A DNA stretch of 42,496 nt, taken from assembly GCA_015272165.1 (NCBI GenBank), contig JACYMF010000066.1, forward strand, positions 1-42,496, given 5' to 3'. This DNA is from Cyanobacterium sp. T60_A2020_053 (lineage in GTDB: Bacteria > Cyanobacteriota > Cyanobacteriia > Cyanobacteriales > Cyanobacteriaceae). Positions within the stretch are counted from its first letter, which is position 1; the number at the start of each line of letters is the position of its first letter. Made by a program: the position numbers and the translations under genes. Below are positions 25,916-34,903 of this stretch, in pieces. Below the pieces are notes generated by a model. That model was not told where the DNA came from. It ran no database searches and saw only the letters and a list, made by a program, of their open reading frames with translations.

Positions 25916-26030
25916 CCACCGTGTAATGAATTACACGGCTAACGGTACCTCGTTCAATAAATTGAACTAAGATTGTTTTTAATTGATTTATAAGTGATCG
26001 CGCAGCGGCAGCCTTCGGCTGATCAAGGGG
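25916..26030. repeat. CCGTG palindromic repeat, copy 2, with GCGATC-like tail
   Basis: CCGTGTAATGAATTACACGG and GTTCAATAAATTGAAC are as at 5398-5466, followed by a third hairpin GATCGCGCAGCGGCAGCC...GGCTGATC. The remainder of 25828-26126 has only CAATTATCCATTGT repeats at 26108-26138. Confidence 0.7.
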
Positions 26031-26126
26031 ACTTGATATTAGTGGTTGAAATGGGAAAGAGAGAAAAAAGATTGATGAATTATGAATTAACAGATAGGTT
26101 AATAATTATCAATTATCCATTGTCAA

Positions 26127-27587
26127 TTATCCATTGTTAGGAATACTCACATCAATTAAATTAATTTCTTGATTAAAACTCTCTAAACTTGGTTTAACTA
26201 CTTCAGCATTACCGACAATTAAAGTAACCATTTTTTCAGGCATTAAATAACGTTGTGCCACCTGATAAACATTTTCTATGGTAGTAGTTTTAACTTGTTT
26301 TTGATAATCGAAAATAAAATCTTGAGGATAATCATAATATTCATAAGTCAACAAACGAGAAAGAGTTTGCGACAAAGTTTGAAACTGAAAAACAAAAGAA
26401 TTAAGAATAGAATTTTGAGCATAATCTAAATCAGCAGGAGTAATTTTTTCAGTGCGTAAACGCTCAATTTCCGTATTAATTGCTTTGATAAAATCGCCAC
26501 TACTTTCCGTTTTAGTTTGCCCTCCAGCAATAAATATTCCCGGATAATCATAATTAGCACTCCACACACCATATACAGAATAAGCTAAACCTTGTTTCGA
26601 GCGCACTTCATTGTGTAATCTACCGCCAAAACCATTTAAAATACCATTAATAACAGTTAAAGTAGGATAATTAGCATCACTTAACTTACCGCCAAGATGC
26701 CCCAATAAAATATTACTTTGAGTTGACTGGGGTTGATCAACTAAATAAATTCCCCCGTCAGTAGCTTGGGTGGGAGTAGCTACGGAAGTTAGTGCCGGGG
26801 TAGAATTAACTTGCCAATCAGCGAATTTACTCTCGATTAATTGTTTTATCTGTTGGGGTTGAAAATCCCCCACGATACCTAATATGATGTTTGAAGGGCG
26901 CACATCCCGCCCATAAAAATTAATTACATCATCACGACTAATATTATCTACCGTAGCATATTCCACATTACGAGCATAAGGACTATTTTCCCCATAAACT
27001 AACTGACGAAATTCTCGACTGGCAATATTACCGGGGTTATCATTACGGCGAGAAATAGCGCCCTTCACCTGAGATTTTTCAAAGTCAAGGAAATCCTCAT
27101 TAAAAACAGGGTAGCGTAACACTTCCGTAAACAAATCAAATACAATAGGGAGATCAAAACTAAGACTATCAAAACTAACACTACCAGAATTAAGACCAAT
27201 GGCAGACTCAACGGAAGCTGATTTAAGCTCTAAAATACCATCAATTTCTGATTTAGTGTAGTTTTTTGTGCCACCAGTGCGCATCAAATTACCCGTAATA
27301 TTTGCCAAACCTCGTAAATTATCTGGTTCGACTGTACTACTTGTACGTATCAGCGCCCTTCCTGTCACCAAAGGTAATTGATGATCTTCCATTAAATACA
27401 CTACCATACCGTTAGAGAGAGTGTAACGCTCATATTCAGGTAGTTGAATTTCGGGCAGGGGGGGATATTGTAAATCAGTATAATGGCTAACGGGTTGTGC
27501 AAGAACAAAACCACGATTGGAAATTGAAATAATAATTGTGACGACAATAACGATTAACCAATGACGATATTTTTTTAGTTGATTCAT
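26127..27587 (-). CDS. M16 peptidase-like protein without the zinc motif
   Basis: It has an N-terminal signal or anchor helix (WLIVIVVTIIISISNRGFVL) and two M16 domains (486 aa in total). At the place of the HxxEH zinc-binding motif it reads GLANITGNLM (N96, N100), so the metal ligands are lost. It is therefore probably the non-catalytic partner of an M16B heterodimer, in which the other subunit carries HxxEH. No such partner is in the window. The C-terminal domain has the family string SNILLGHLGGKLSDANYPTL. The final codons AAC-AAT-GGA-TAA belong to a GATAATGGATAAT-type repeat. Confidence 0.85.
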   Translation of the reverse strand: MNQLKKYRHWLIVIVVTIIISISNRGFVLAQPVSHYTDLQYPPLPEIQLPEYERYTLSNGMVVYLMEDHQLPLVTGRALIRTSSTVEPDNLRGLANITGNLMRTGGTKNYTKSEIDGILELKSASVESAIGLNSGSVSFDSLSFDLPIVFDLFTEVLRYPVFNEDFLDFEKSQVKGAISRRNDNPGNIASREFRQLVYGENSPYARNVEYATVDNISRDDVINFYGRDVRPSNIILGIVGDFQPQQIKQLIESKFADWQVNSTPALTSVATPTQATDGGIYLVDQPQSTQSNILLGHLGGKLSDANYPTLTVINGILNGFGGRLHNEVRSKQGLAYSVYGVWSANYDYPGIFIAGGQTKTESSGDFIKAINTEIERLRTEKITPADLDYAQNSILNSFVFQFQTLSQTLSRLLTYEYYDYPQDFIFDYQKQVKTTTIENVYQVAQRYLMPEKMVTLIVGNAEVVKPSLESFNQEINLIDVSIPNNG

Positions 27588-27677
27588 AAAAATTTAGGTT
27601 TATTTCACTTTGAGTATAATAAATTATTGATTGAGATAGGGAAAATTTAGAATTTAGAATTTAGAATTTAGAATAAA

Positions 27678-28034
27678 ATGGGTCAAAGAGATATACAAGA
27701 AAGAACTTTAAATTTTAGTATAAGAATAGTAAATCTTTGTAAATTCTTGAGAAAAAATAGTGGTACAGGTTCTGATTTAAGTAAACAGTTAATAAGGTCG
27801 AGAACATCTATTGGTGCTAATCTTCAAGAGGCACAAAACGCAGAAAGTAAAGCAGATTTTATTCATAAAGCAAGTATTTCACTAAAAGAAGCGAGAGAAA
27901 CAAACTATTGGTTAAAAATATTAGTTGCAACAGAGAAATAACTAGAACCAAGACTCATTCCTCTGTTAGTTGAATCAAATGAATTAATTGCTATTATTCA
28001 TGCAATTATCAAAAATACTAAAAATAAGAGTTAG
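27678..28034 (+). pseudogene. Four-helix bundle (S23/IVP) protein with in-frame TAA
   Basis: The first 87 codons give the S23-type four-helix bundle: IRIVNLCKFLRK, SRTSIGANLQEAQNAESKAD, SLKEARETNYWLKIL. A TAA at 27939-27941 interrupts the frame. The same frame then reads LEPRLIPLLVESNELIAIIH and on to TAG 28032-28034, which is the normal last helix. One point change therefore breaks an otherwise complete gene of about 118 codons. S23 proteins are found as 23S rRNA intervening-sequence ORFs and as free genes. Their function is not well defined. The gene sits between short TTTAGAA repeats. Confidence 0.8.
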
Positions 28035-28120
28035 AATTTAGAAAACTATTGTTTCTGCATTCTTCATTCTAAATTCTTCATTCTAAATTTTCCCTCACCT
28101 CATCCCTTTTTCAACAAAGC

Positions 28121-29236
28121 CTAAATAAATAAATACTTATTAATAATTTTTGGAAAAATCTTTAATAAATCTTCAGATAAGATATACTCTCCAGCGCCCT
28201 TCACCTTACTATTTAGGTTATCTTGAAACTGATAATTTTCTGTAGCTATGATAATAGGAATATCTTGTAAATGAGGAAAAGTTTTGACCATACTAATAAA
28301 TTCTAAATGATTAATTATATCTTCTTTTAACGCCCAAATGATTAAAGATGGTTTAACTTTGATAATTAATTCTAAACCCCGTGAAAAACTATTAACTAAT
28401 AATAAATTATAGTTAGTTGATAAACTATTTTGTTTTAAATTTATACCCAAATCAATATTATCAATTAAAGCAATAATATTAACAGTTTGTGATACGATTT
28501 GATGATTTCTTTCCCATTTAATGGGTTCAATCATAATTATATCACCCATTTTAACAGCAGGGGAGAGGAGGGCGCTGAGATTACCTAGATCATCATGATT
28601 TGTGCGACTAATGGTTAACAAAGAGTTTTTTCCATCAATTTTTTCTTTTAACTCTTTCAAAATAAGTTCATAGGTAAAATATGGACTACTAATTTTTGGC
28701 ACATGGTAAGAACTCGGTATAAAATACTTATTTTCTAACCATTTTTGTTTTGATTTTAGTATAGCTGAAATTAAATTATCTACATCAAAAGTGTTGATAA
28801 CAGGATGTATCCTTGAGCTTTCTTGCCAAGTAAAATTACCTTGATGTAAACTAATTATATTACCTAGAACTTCTTTGATAATTAAATTAATAATCTTTTT
28901 AATGTTCTGATAATCAAGTATTTTGTTTTTGAATAATAAGATAACTAGCTCATATTCCACTAAACTTTTATTACTTTTAATATCTTTTTGTAAAGACTTA
29001 ATTTCACTGGATAAGTTATAATAACTCAAATACTCTAACAGTCTATGTGAGTTAAAAGAATGGGCATCAGCTACATAAATTATTTTACCTAAATCAAAGA
29101 AAATTATATAATAATAAGTAATTAAATTATCAGAATTATCATTTTTTTCTTCTATTAAAAGAGAACCTGATTTTTGTTGATTACTAATAAATTTTAATAG
29201 TGAAGATAAATCAATTTCTAGTAAGTTACCATACAT
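28121..29236 (-). CDS. PatA-like response regulator with DUF4388 domain and degenerate receiver
   Basis: The N-terminal part (MYGNLLEIDLSSLLKFISNQ) matches the DUF4388/PATAN domain of cyanobacterial PatA-type regulators used in phototaxis and differentiation signalling. A middle alpha-helical part follows. The last 120 residues look like a receiver fold (VNIIALIDNIDLGINL, PSLIIWALKEDI, IPIIIATEN). The phospho-acceptor Asp position appears replaced (LIIWALK), so it is probably not phosphorylated. ATG 29236 (371 aa) is preferred over an in-frame start at 29302, which adds unrelated residues. The TAG stop touches a GCTTTGTTGAAAAAG repeat end. Confidence 0.75.
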   Translation of the reverse strand: MYGNLLEIDLSSLLKFISNQQKSGSLLIEEKNDNSDNLITYYYIIFFDLGKIIYVADAHSFNSHRLLEYLSYYNLSSEIKSLQKDIKSNKSLVEYELVILLFKNKILDYQNIKKIINLIIKEVLGNIISLHQGNFTWQESSRIHPVINTFDVDNLISAILKSKQKWLENKYFIPSSYHVPKISSPYFTYELILKELKEKIDGKNSLLTISRTNHDDLGNLSALLSPAVKMGDIIMIEPIKWERNHQIVSQTVNIIALIDNIDLGINLKQNSLSTNYNLLLVNSFSRGLELIIKVKPSLIIWALKEDIINHLEFISMVKTFPHLQDIPIIIATENYQFQDNLNSKVKGAGEYILSEDLLKIFPKIINKYLFI

Positions 29237-29312
29237 AAAATTATTACTTTTTAAACAGTATTTATGCAATATTATCAAAATTATGAGATGATCAACAGTC
29301 AAATTTTGATAA

Positions 29313-29332
29313 CAAGGGGTTTAAACCCCTTT
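29313..29332. repeat. CAAGGGG-TTTAAA-CCCCTT palindrome, copy 2
   Basis: Same palindrome as 4797-4816 apart from the last base. It lies right at the 5' boundary of the recognisable DUF499 sequence and may mark a rearrangement point. Confidence 0.6.
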
Positions 29333-29339
29333 TCTTGTG

Positions 29340-31107
29340 TATATACAATTAATTTAAAAAAAGAACTTAGCAAAGTTTTAGACCCACTATTTTTTGATCA
29401 AATATTCTCAAGATCAAATCATGTATCTCTCATTCGAGAAGTATTTACCCGTTTGAGTGGTAGGGGTAGCGGTGCGCCCATTTTACGGTTAGAAACCAGT
29501 TTTGGGGGTGGTAAAACCCACGATGAAATCGCCATCTGGCATATTGCCAAATCTGGGCGTAAGATTGAGGGTTTAGACAGATTTACTGACTTAGAGATTA
29601 TTCCCACTCAACCAATACAAGTTGCCGCCATCGATGGGCGAGATTTAGATGCCCAAAATGGCGTTATTCATCAAGATACAGGAGTTACTACTTATAGTCT
29701 TTGGGGGGAAATTGCTTATCAAATTGGCGGTGTGGAAGGTTATCAATTATTACAAAAAAGCGATCTCACCTTTTTAAGCCCCGGCACTTCGGTAATGGAA
29801 GTTTTAATTAAGGATAAACCCACAGTAATTATTTTAGATGAAATTGCCCGTTATTTGAGTATGGCAAGGGGGAAAAAGTCGAAGATAGTAACCTCGCTAA
29901 ACAGGTGGTAAACTTTTTATTCTCTTTAATGGATTTGGCTTCAGCAACTAATAACCTTGTGTTAGTCTATTCTTTGGCTTCGAGTAGTGATACTTTTGCG
30001 GAGGAAACCAATGAGTTAAAAGAGTTGCTTAGTGCTTCTGCCCGTCAGGAAAGGATTTTAACCCCTAGTACCCATGTGGAGATTTATAATATTGTTAAAC
30101 AACGTCTCTTTGAGTCGGTGGATTTGGAAGCAGGGAAAATCATCGCTTCGGCTTATCTACAATCCTTCAAAACTTCCCCCCTCAATTTACCTGATAGTTG
30201 TAAGGATGCTACCTACGCAGAGGCGATGGCGCAAAGTTATCCCTTCCATCCTGAATTATTCAATTTGCTGACAAAAAAAATAGCCACCATTGCAGAGTTT
30301 CAGCGCACGAGGGGCGCCCTCCGCCTTTTAGCTCAATTAGTGCGTTATGTGTGGGAAAATTATAATAATCCCGAAAATCATCTCTGTTTGATTCATACAC
30401 ACCATTTACCCATTAGCAAAGAAGAAGATATTACTAATGAATTAACATCGAAGATTCAACGCGCCACCATGCGCCCTCCAATCAATGCAGACATTTATAA
30501 TCCTACAGGAAGAAGGGCTTATGCTCAACAACAGGATGAAGAATGGTTAATCGCAGGTAAACCCCCTTTAACATCCTATCTAGCAAGGACAATTTTTTGA
30601 CATTCCCTCACTTATGGTATTAGTGCCGGGATTAGGGGCGCTGAGTTAAATTTATCTTTATTAACCCCTACTATTGATAGTAATTTTATTGAAAGAGCTT
30701 TAAAAAAGTTACAGGCTGTAGCATGGTATTTAGATATTGATCCTATTTCCACTATAGCCCGGTTTAAAGAAGAACCCTCCATTAATAAAATTATCACCGA
30801 AGAAAAGGAACAAATTGGACGAGGGGAAGCCAAAGAGGAATTACGCATCCGCCGAGATAGTATTTTTGCCAAAAAGTTTTTTACCGTCATCAGCGCCCCC
30901 CAAACCAGTGCAGAAGTGGATGATCGTGCCGATGATATTGTATTGTGTTTAATAGATTTTGATGAAGTTACCATCACTCAATCCACCGAATTTGCACCGC
31001 CTTTGTTGGTTAGTATGCTCAATAATACGGGGGAATCTGGACGTTTTCGCCTCTATCGCAATGGTTTATTATTCCTCGTAGCCAATAAAACCGATAAAGT
31101 TACTTTT
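29340..31107 (+). pseudogene. DUF499 ATPase, defence-associated, broken
   Basis: The pieces form one large P-loop ATPase of the DUF499 type, a family found beside DUF1156 methylases in anti-phage-type clusters. Walker A is RLETSFGGGKTH and Walker B is TVIILDEIARYL. A one-base loss in an A-run near 29877 shifts the frame: KKSKIVTSL should read KKVEDSNLAKQVV. The second part has QSYPFHPELFNLL and FQRTRGALRLLAQLVRYVWE, then an in-frame TGA at 30598-30600 where HSLTYGISAGIRGAELNL follows. The frame stays protein-like to RNGLLFLVANKTDKV near 31100 and then stops resembling the family. The N-terminus is also short. It cannot make an intact protein. Confidence 0.8.
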
Positions 31108-31193
31108 TTTTTATTGAAGTCATCAATTAAATCTACTTTGGCATCATCTTTAATTATTTTATTAAGAATAGTTATATCAGCAGAATTATACAC
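31104..31193 (-). pseudogene. Truncated partner gene after the AAA ATPase
   Basis: Two bases after the ATPase stop, a GTG at 31191-31193 opens MYNSADITILNKIIKDDAKV then DLIDDFNKKKV. Codon use and spacing look genuine. After about 30 codons the sequence becomes the reverse side of the DUF499 remnant, so the gene was cut by an inversion or deletion. The family cannot be named from so short a piece. Confidence 0.5.
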
Positions 31194-31195
31194 CC

Positions 31196-32581
31196 TTATT
31201 CTTCTCCCCAAATAATTTCTTCTTGAATACGATTCATGGTTTCTATGGCAGTATCAAAGCTACTAATTTCAATGCCTAACTCTTGGGTAATATTAGCAGG
31301 TGTTAACGTTTGACAATTAGTTTTTCTTTTATGATTATCTAATTTGATTAGTCTTTCTTCTGCTACATAAACTTTAATTTTTTCAACGGATAATAATTCA
31401 TCTTCTTGATAACCTTCTTTTTGAGCGATTTCTTTGAGATATGGTCTATTTTGATTAAGCATAATTAGGGTATTTAATTCTTTAATGATATAATCACTAT
31501 GGGTAGTAATAAAGACTTTAATACCTAAATTAATTAACTTAGCAAAAAGTCGAGCTATTCTTCTTTGATTTTCAGGATGTAAGTTTAATTCTGGTTCATC
31601 AACTATTAATAAATCTCCTTTTTTGGCTATATGTTTAATATAAAAACCAATGTCTAATAATGAAGGTACTGCACTAGAACTTTCATCCATAGATAACCTA
31701 GTTTTTTTACCTTTAGGAATATAGTATAATTCATCATTTTTCGTTACAGTATATTGTCCACCAATAATATCAATAAAATTATCTAATAAATAGGGATATT
31801 CTTCGGCAATAAAACTTCTTTTTTTAGCAATACTTTCCACGTTTCTGAGAAATTCTACATTTTCTTTTATCGGTAAAGCATAGTCATCATAACCTTTTAA
31901 TAATAGTTCTAATGGGTTTATATTTTTATCAACTTGACTAATTTCTTCTAATAAACGATTACGAGCAAAATTTAATTCTTTACGAAAAATTGCACTTCCT
32001 GTTCTTTCTGCACTAGCAATAAAATAATCAGAAAAAAATTGTTTAAAAATAATATTTTTAATGGATAAACCGATAATATCTTTTATAATTTCTTGAGGTA
32101 GTGTTTTATCTTGATAATCGGTCAAAAAACTAACTATTAATTCTTCTTTATTTTCTGATTTTTTAAATGAAAAAATTTCTCTATTTACTGAACCGATGGA
32201 CTCTTGATAAGTTTGATCTAGTTGATTTTTTTGTATATCTATTTCTATAGAAAATTGAGTATTTTTAAAATTATCAGGGGAGGAGGCAAAAATTTTAGGT
32301 AATAGCTTAGTATATTTTTCACAACCCTTGTTTCAAATATTTTGAGCGTTTTTTAAATAATCTCTTAAGTTAATATGAACTACTCCTTCTTGTAAAAGTT
32401 GCTCAATAATTGTGGTTTTGATTTCAATTTCTATGACTTTTTTCCAAACAGATAAAAAGCCAAATAGGGCATAAGTAGCATAGGTTTTTCCTGTATTATT
32501 TTGACCACTAATAATCGTCAAATCTCCTAATCTAAATTCTGCTTGTTTTAATGCCCCTAAATTAATTACTTTTATTTTCAT
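31196..32581 (-). pseudogene. AAA ATPase (SMC/OLD-like) with one in-frame TGA
   Basis: One frame of 461 codons is broken only by TGA at 32333-32335 (codon 83). The N-terminus (MKIKVINLGALKQAEFRLGD) carries Walker A GQNNTGKTY (26-34). After the TGA the frame continues NKGCEKYTKLLPKIFASSPD and on to GDLLIVDEPELNLHPENQRR (Walker B and D-loop region) and VFITTHSDYIIKELNTL. This is the ABC-type AAA15/OLD-like architecture seen in many defence systems. Either it is a recent pseudogene or the TGA is a sequencing or assembly error. It lies in a tight minus-strand set: RHH gene, ATPase, truncated partner. Confidence 0.78.
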
Positions 32582-32604
32582 TTTGCACTATTAATAATTT
32601 TTTA

Positions 32605-32823
32605 TTAGTTGTTAATCAAATTAGAAGGTACGGGAATAATTCCAGATTCAAGGGCTAAATCATAACAAGTTTTGGTTTTATTTATTTGAGACAAATAGAT
32701 TTCTAAGGCTTCTCTAATTAAATCTTCTTCTGTTTTATTCGTTAATTTAACAGCATCTTTTAATTGTTTTTCCAAAAGTAAATTAACTGATACATTTAAG
32801 GTTATTTGTTCTGTGTTATCCAT
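32605..32823 (-). CDS. Ribbon-helix-helix (CopG-like) small protein
   Basis: The 72 residues start with a beta-strand (QITLNVSVNLLLEKQLKDAV) and two helices containing KTEEDLIREALEIYLSQ, the pattern of RHH DNA-binding antitoxins and regulators. It ends 24 bp before the AAA ATPase start on the same strand. It may control that operon, or act as an antitoxin to a toxin lost from the truncated partner gene. It looks intact. Confidence 0.65.
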   Translation of the reverse strand: MDNTEQITLNVSVNLLLEKQLKDAVKLTNKTEEDLIREALEIYLSQINKTKTCYDLALESGIIPVPSNLINN

Positions 32824-32865
32824 TGCTTTTACCCTATTTATAATAAATTATTGATTATGTATCAT

Positions 32866-33968
32866 TTACCCACCGTAATTAAATAAAAAACCTGCCCCAT
32901 TACTTTCAAGATAATTCCACATTAAGTTTAATGAATGAGTAGCAGATGCTCCTCTGATATGTGTCATTACTTCTTTTTGACAAGTTAATCTACTGTTAAA
33001 ATCAGAACATCTACTAATAATTAAACCTAAATAAGTTATAATTGCTTCGGCTTTTTCTGGTTCATATTCCCCTTGAATTTTACTTTTTGCATCGTTAATT
33101 ATTTCTACATAAGTCACAAGGGTTAATAATTGACGAGGGTTAAAACATTGATGCCATTCTATAACCCCGTAATTTCTAATCATTGAATATTGAGGATTTG
33201 TCGGTGTCGCTTCATGGGCTATTAAATTTTTTGTTTCTAATTCAAACCATTTATCTTGTAAATATTTTTCTGCTTTTTTTACTCCTAATAAATCTAATTC
33301 ATTAGGGATTCTAAACTCTAAATTTCCCTTTCCTTTTTTTAAGGAAACGGCGTATAATTGATGTCCTAATTTACTTTTTTGACTAGGTGAACAAATATAA
33401 TCATTTTCTTTTGCTACATAGTTAACCCATTTGTCAATATCTTGTTGCAAATCTTTACCAAATTTGAGGGATATTCCATCCCTGCTTTCATGGTGATGAC
33501 GGCAACGGGATTTAAGTCACTGGCGAAGACATTTAAGCCATATCTGACACCTTCAAAGGGGATGCTTCCTCCTCCGGCAAAGGCATCCATGATGTTAGGG
33601 GTATCATTTCCCCATGTATTGAGACAATGTTGTTTTAATCTGTCAATTTGAAGGGCGCTGGGGGGTTGTTTATAAAGACGAATTTCTTTGATGTTGCGTA
33701 GTTTATCTTTTTCTTCTTCGGTTTTGTTAGATTTTTCCCAAAATTCGATTTCTTCTTGGCTATATATCCCCATGATGTATAAAAATTCTTCCATGGTAAT
33801 ATCGGCAGGAAGCAGGGATGCCAATACGGAGGCGCGGGAAAAGGATAGGGGTTTGCGAGAATACCATCGATGTAAGCCTTTGAAGGGGTTGCCACCATGT
33901 TCATAATATACCTGCTCATTGAGGAGTTTGACAGGCATTATTTTTTCGATGAACAGTTGAGGGCGCAT
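32866..33968 (-). pseudogene. DUF1156 DNA methylase, frameshifted and shortened
   Basis: The start MRPQLFIEKIMPVKLLNEQV is followed by GLHRWYSRKPLSFSRASVLA, the DUF1156 signature, and SAM-binding motif I, NIMDAFAGGGSIPFEGVRYG with ASDLNPVAV. Near 33464 one A is missing (CAAATTTGG for CAAAATTTGG), so the frame shifts into FGKDLQQDIDKWVNYVAKEN. The continuation LNPRQLLT-type FNPRQLLTLVTYVEIINDAK and HSLNLMWNYLESNGAG is typical. The usual middle part (zinc-ribbon and catalytic DPPY-type region) is not seen and total size is far below the family's about 900 aa, so an internal deletion is likely. It is not functional. Confidence 0.8.
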
Positions 33969-34000
33969 GGTAATGAATAATGAATAATGAATAATTAAAG

Positions 34001-34035
34001 AGTTCAATTTATTGAACGAAAAATCGGTAGCCTCG
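34001..34035. repeat. GTTCAATTTATTGAAC palindrome, reversed
   Basis: AGTTCAATTTATTGAACG followed by CGGTAGCC is the reverse-strand form of the second palindrome of the CCGTG repeat. It lies just upstream of the methylase start, after ATTATTCATT repeats. Confidence 0.45.
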
Positions 34036-34084
34036 AAATTCATTGCGAGGCGATATTTTGTCGATAGTCGATAATGTAAATAAA

Positions 34085-34200
34085 CCACCGTGTAATGAAT
34101 GACACGGCTAGTAATTCGATCTTTCTGGGAACTAGGATACTATTATTTTGGTTATTGTAGGGAAGGTTCGATCGCTTTTTAGCGGCGCTGCGCGATGGAG
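34085..34200. repeat. CCGTG palindromic repeat with GATCG tail, copy 3
   Basis: CCGTGTAATGAATGACACGG is followed by GAACTAGGAT, a TTATTGTAGGGAAGGTTCG string, and a GATCGC...GCGATGG end. The latter parts match 35550-35625. Confidence 0.6.
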
Positions 34201-34202
34201 TT

Positions 34203-34529
34203 TTAAAATTGAGGTTTGATATATTGATTCCAAGTATTGAGAATATTTTGAGCGTCTTTGATGTCAATATGACCAATTTTAGCTATTAATAGAGATTTTT
34301 CCAGTGAGTCTAACCGAGATAAGCGTACTGTAGAAAGTACTTTTAACCCGCTTTCTTGCCATTTTTCTAAAAGTATATCAGTATTCGAGCGAGGTTGAGC
34401 AGAAGTAACGACTGCGACAATAACATCATCTCCATCGCACCAAAGAATTAATACAGGACGTTTTTTAAACCCTAGGCCATCGGTAAAGGTTATTTTAGCT
34501 ACCCAAAAATCTCCTGCTTTAATAGTCAT
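34203..34529 (-). CDS. MazF/PemK-like toxin
   Basis: Toxin of a type II module, expected to be an mRNA-cleaving endoribonuclease of the PemK/MazF fold. The 108 residues from MTIKAGDFWVAKITFTDGLG contain the typical early KRPVLILW strand and a following VIVAVVTSAQPRSNTDI strand with the later STVRLSRLDSLEKSLLIAKI. The usual pattern is GD-W ... KxRPxLV ... T/S ... R. ATG 34529 is chosen because it overlaps the end of the antitoxin-like gene by 11 bp. An ATG at 34562 would extend it further into that gene. It looks intact. Confidence 0.78.
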   Translation of the reverse strand: MTIKAGDFWVAKITFTDGLGFKKRPVLILWCDGDDVIVAVVTSAQPRSNTDILLEKWQESGLKVLSTVRLSRLDSLEKSLLIAKIGHIDIKDAQNILNTWNQYIKPQF

Positions 34530-34737
34530 CATATAACCCCTCATCTTCGGGAGCATATCCATTTAAAAATGATTGATGAGAGCGTATATTTGTTTGGATT
34601 TGATTTTCTGGGGAGGGAAATATCTTGTTTTCGTTATCTAACAATTCAATTTGATATTGTTTACCGACATTTAAAGATAGTTTTTTAGTCGGTTTTAATA
34701 CTTCTCCGTCATAGGTGACAGTTATTATTTGAGACAT
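34519..34737 (-). CDS. Antitoxin-like protein, DUF104/AF2212 type
   Basis: This small acidic protein has 72 residues. Its start (MSQIITVTYDGEVLKPTKKL then SLNVGKQYQIELL) resembles the DUF104 (AF2212-like) antitoxin fold, a short beta-rich domain. The tail is acidic (APEDEGLYDDY), as expected for a part that wraps the toxin. It precedes and overlaps the MazF-like gene by 11 bp, the usual antitoxin-first order with coupled translation. Confidence 0.7.
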   Translation of the reverse strand: MSQIITVTYDGEVLKPTKKLSLNVGKQYQIELLDNENKIFPSPENQIQTNIRSHQSFLNGYAPEDEGLYDDY

Positions 34738-34847
34738 AGTTTAATGAATAATTAATAATGAATAATTAATAATTATAGGGAAGGTGTGATGGAATAACAA
34801 TTAAGGAATTTTTTGAAAGGTTCGATTTTACTCTGTTGAGCTAATTC

Positions 34848-34864
34848 GTACGGTTTTACCGTAC
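34848..34864. promoter_or_regulatory. Candidate YefM operator
   Basis: GTACGGT-TTT-ACCGTAC is a perfect inverted repeat with 7-bp arms, about 40 bp before yefM. YefM-type antitoxins bind palindromes with GTAC cores, so autoregulation is likely. Confidence 0.65.
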
Positions 34865-34903
34865 AATAAAATTAATCAAAACTAGATTGTCCTAAAAATA
34901 AAG

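Noticed and set aside
30612-30977. 121-codon frame opposite the DUF499 remnant
   Set aside because: It is the reverse strand of clear DUF499 coding sequence with no independent support.
30598-32335. TGA read as an amino acid (recoding) in the island
   Set aside because: TGA serves as a real stop elsewhere (for example panC/cmk), the same genes carry frameshifts and truncations, and no recoding element is seen. Decay or sequencing error is simpler.
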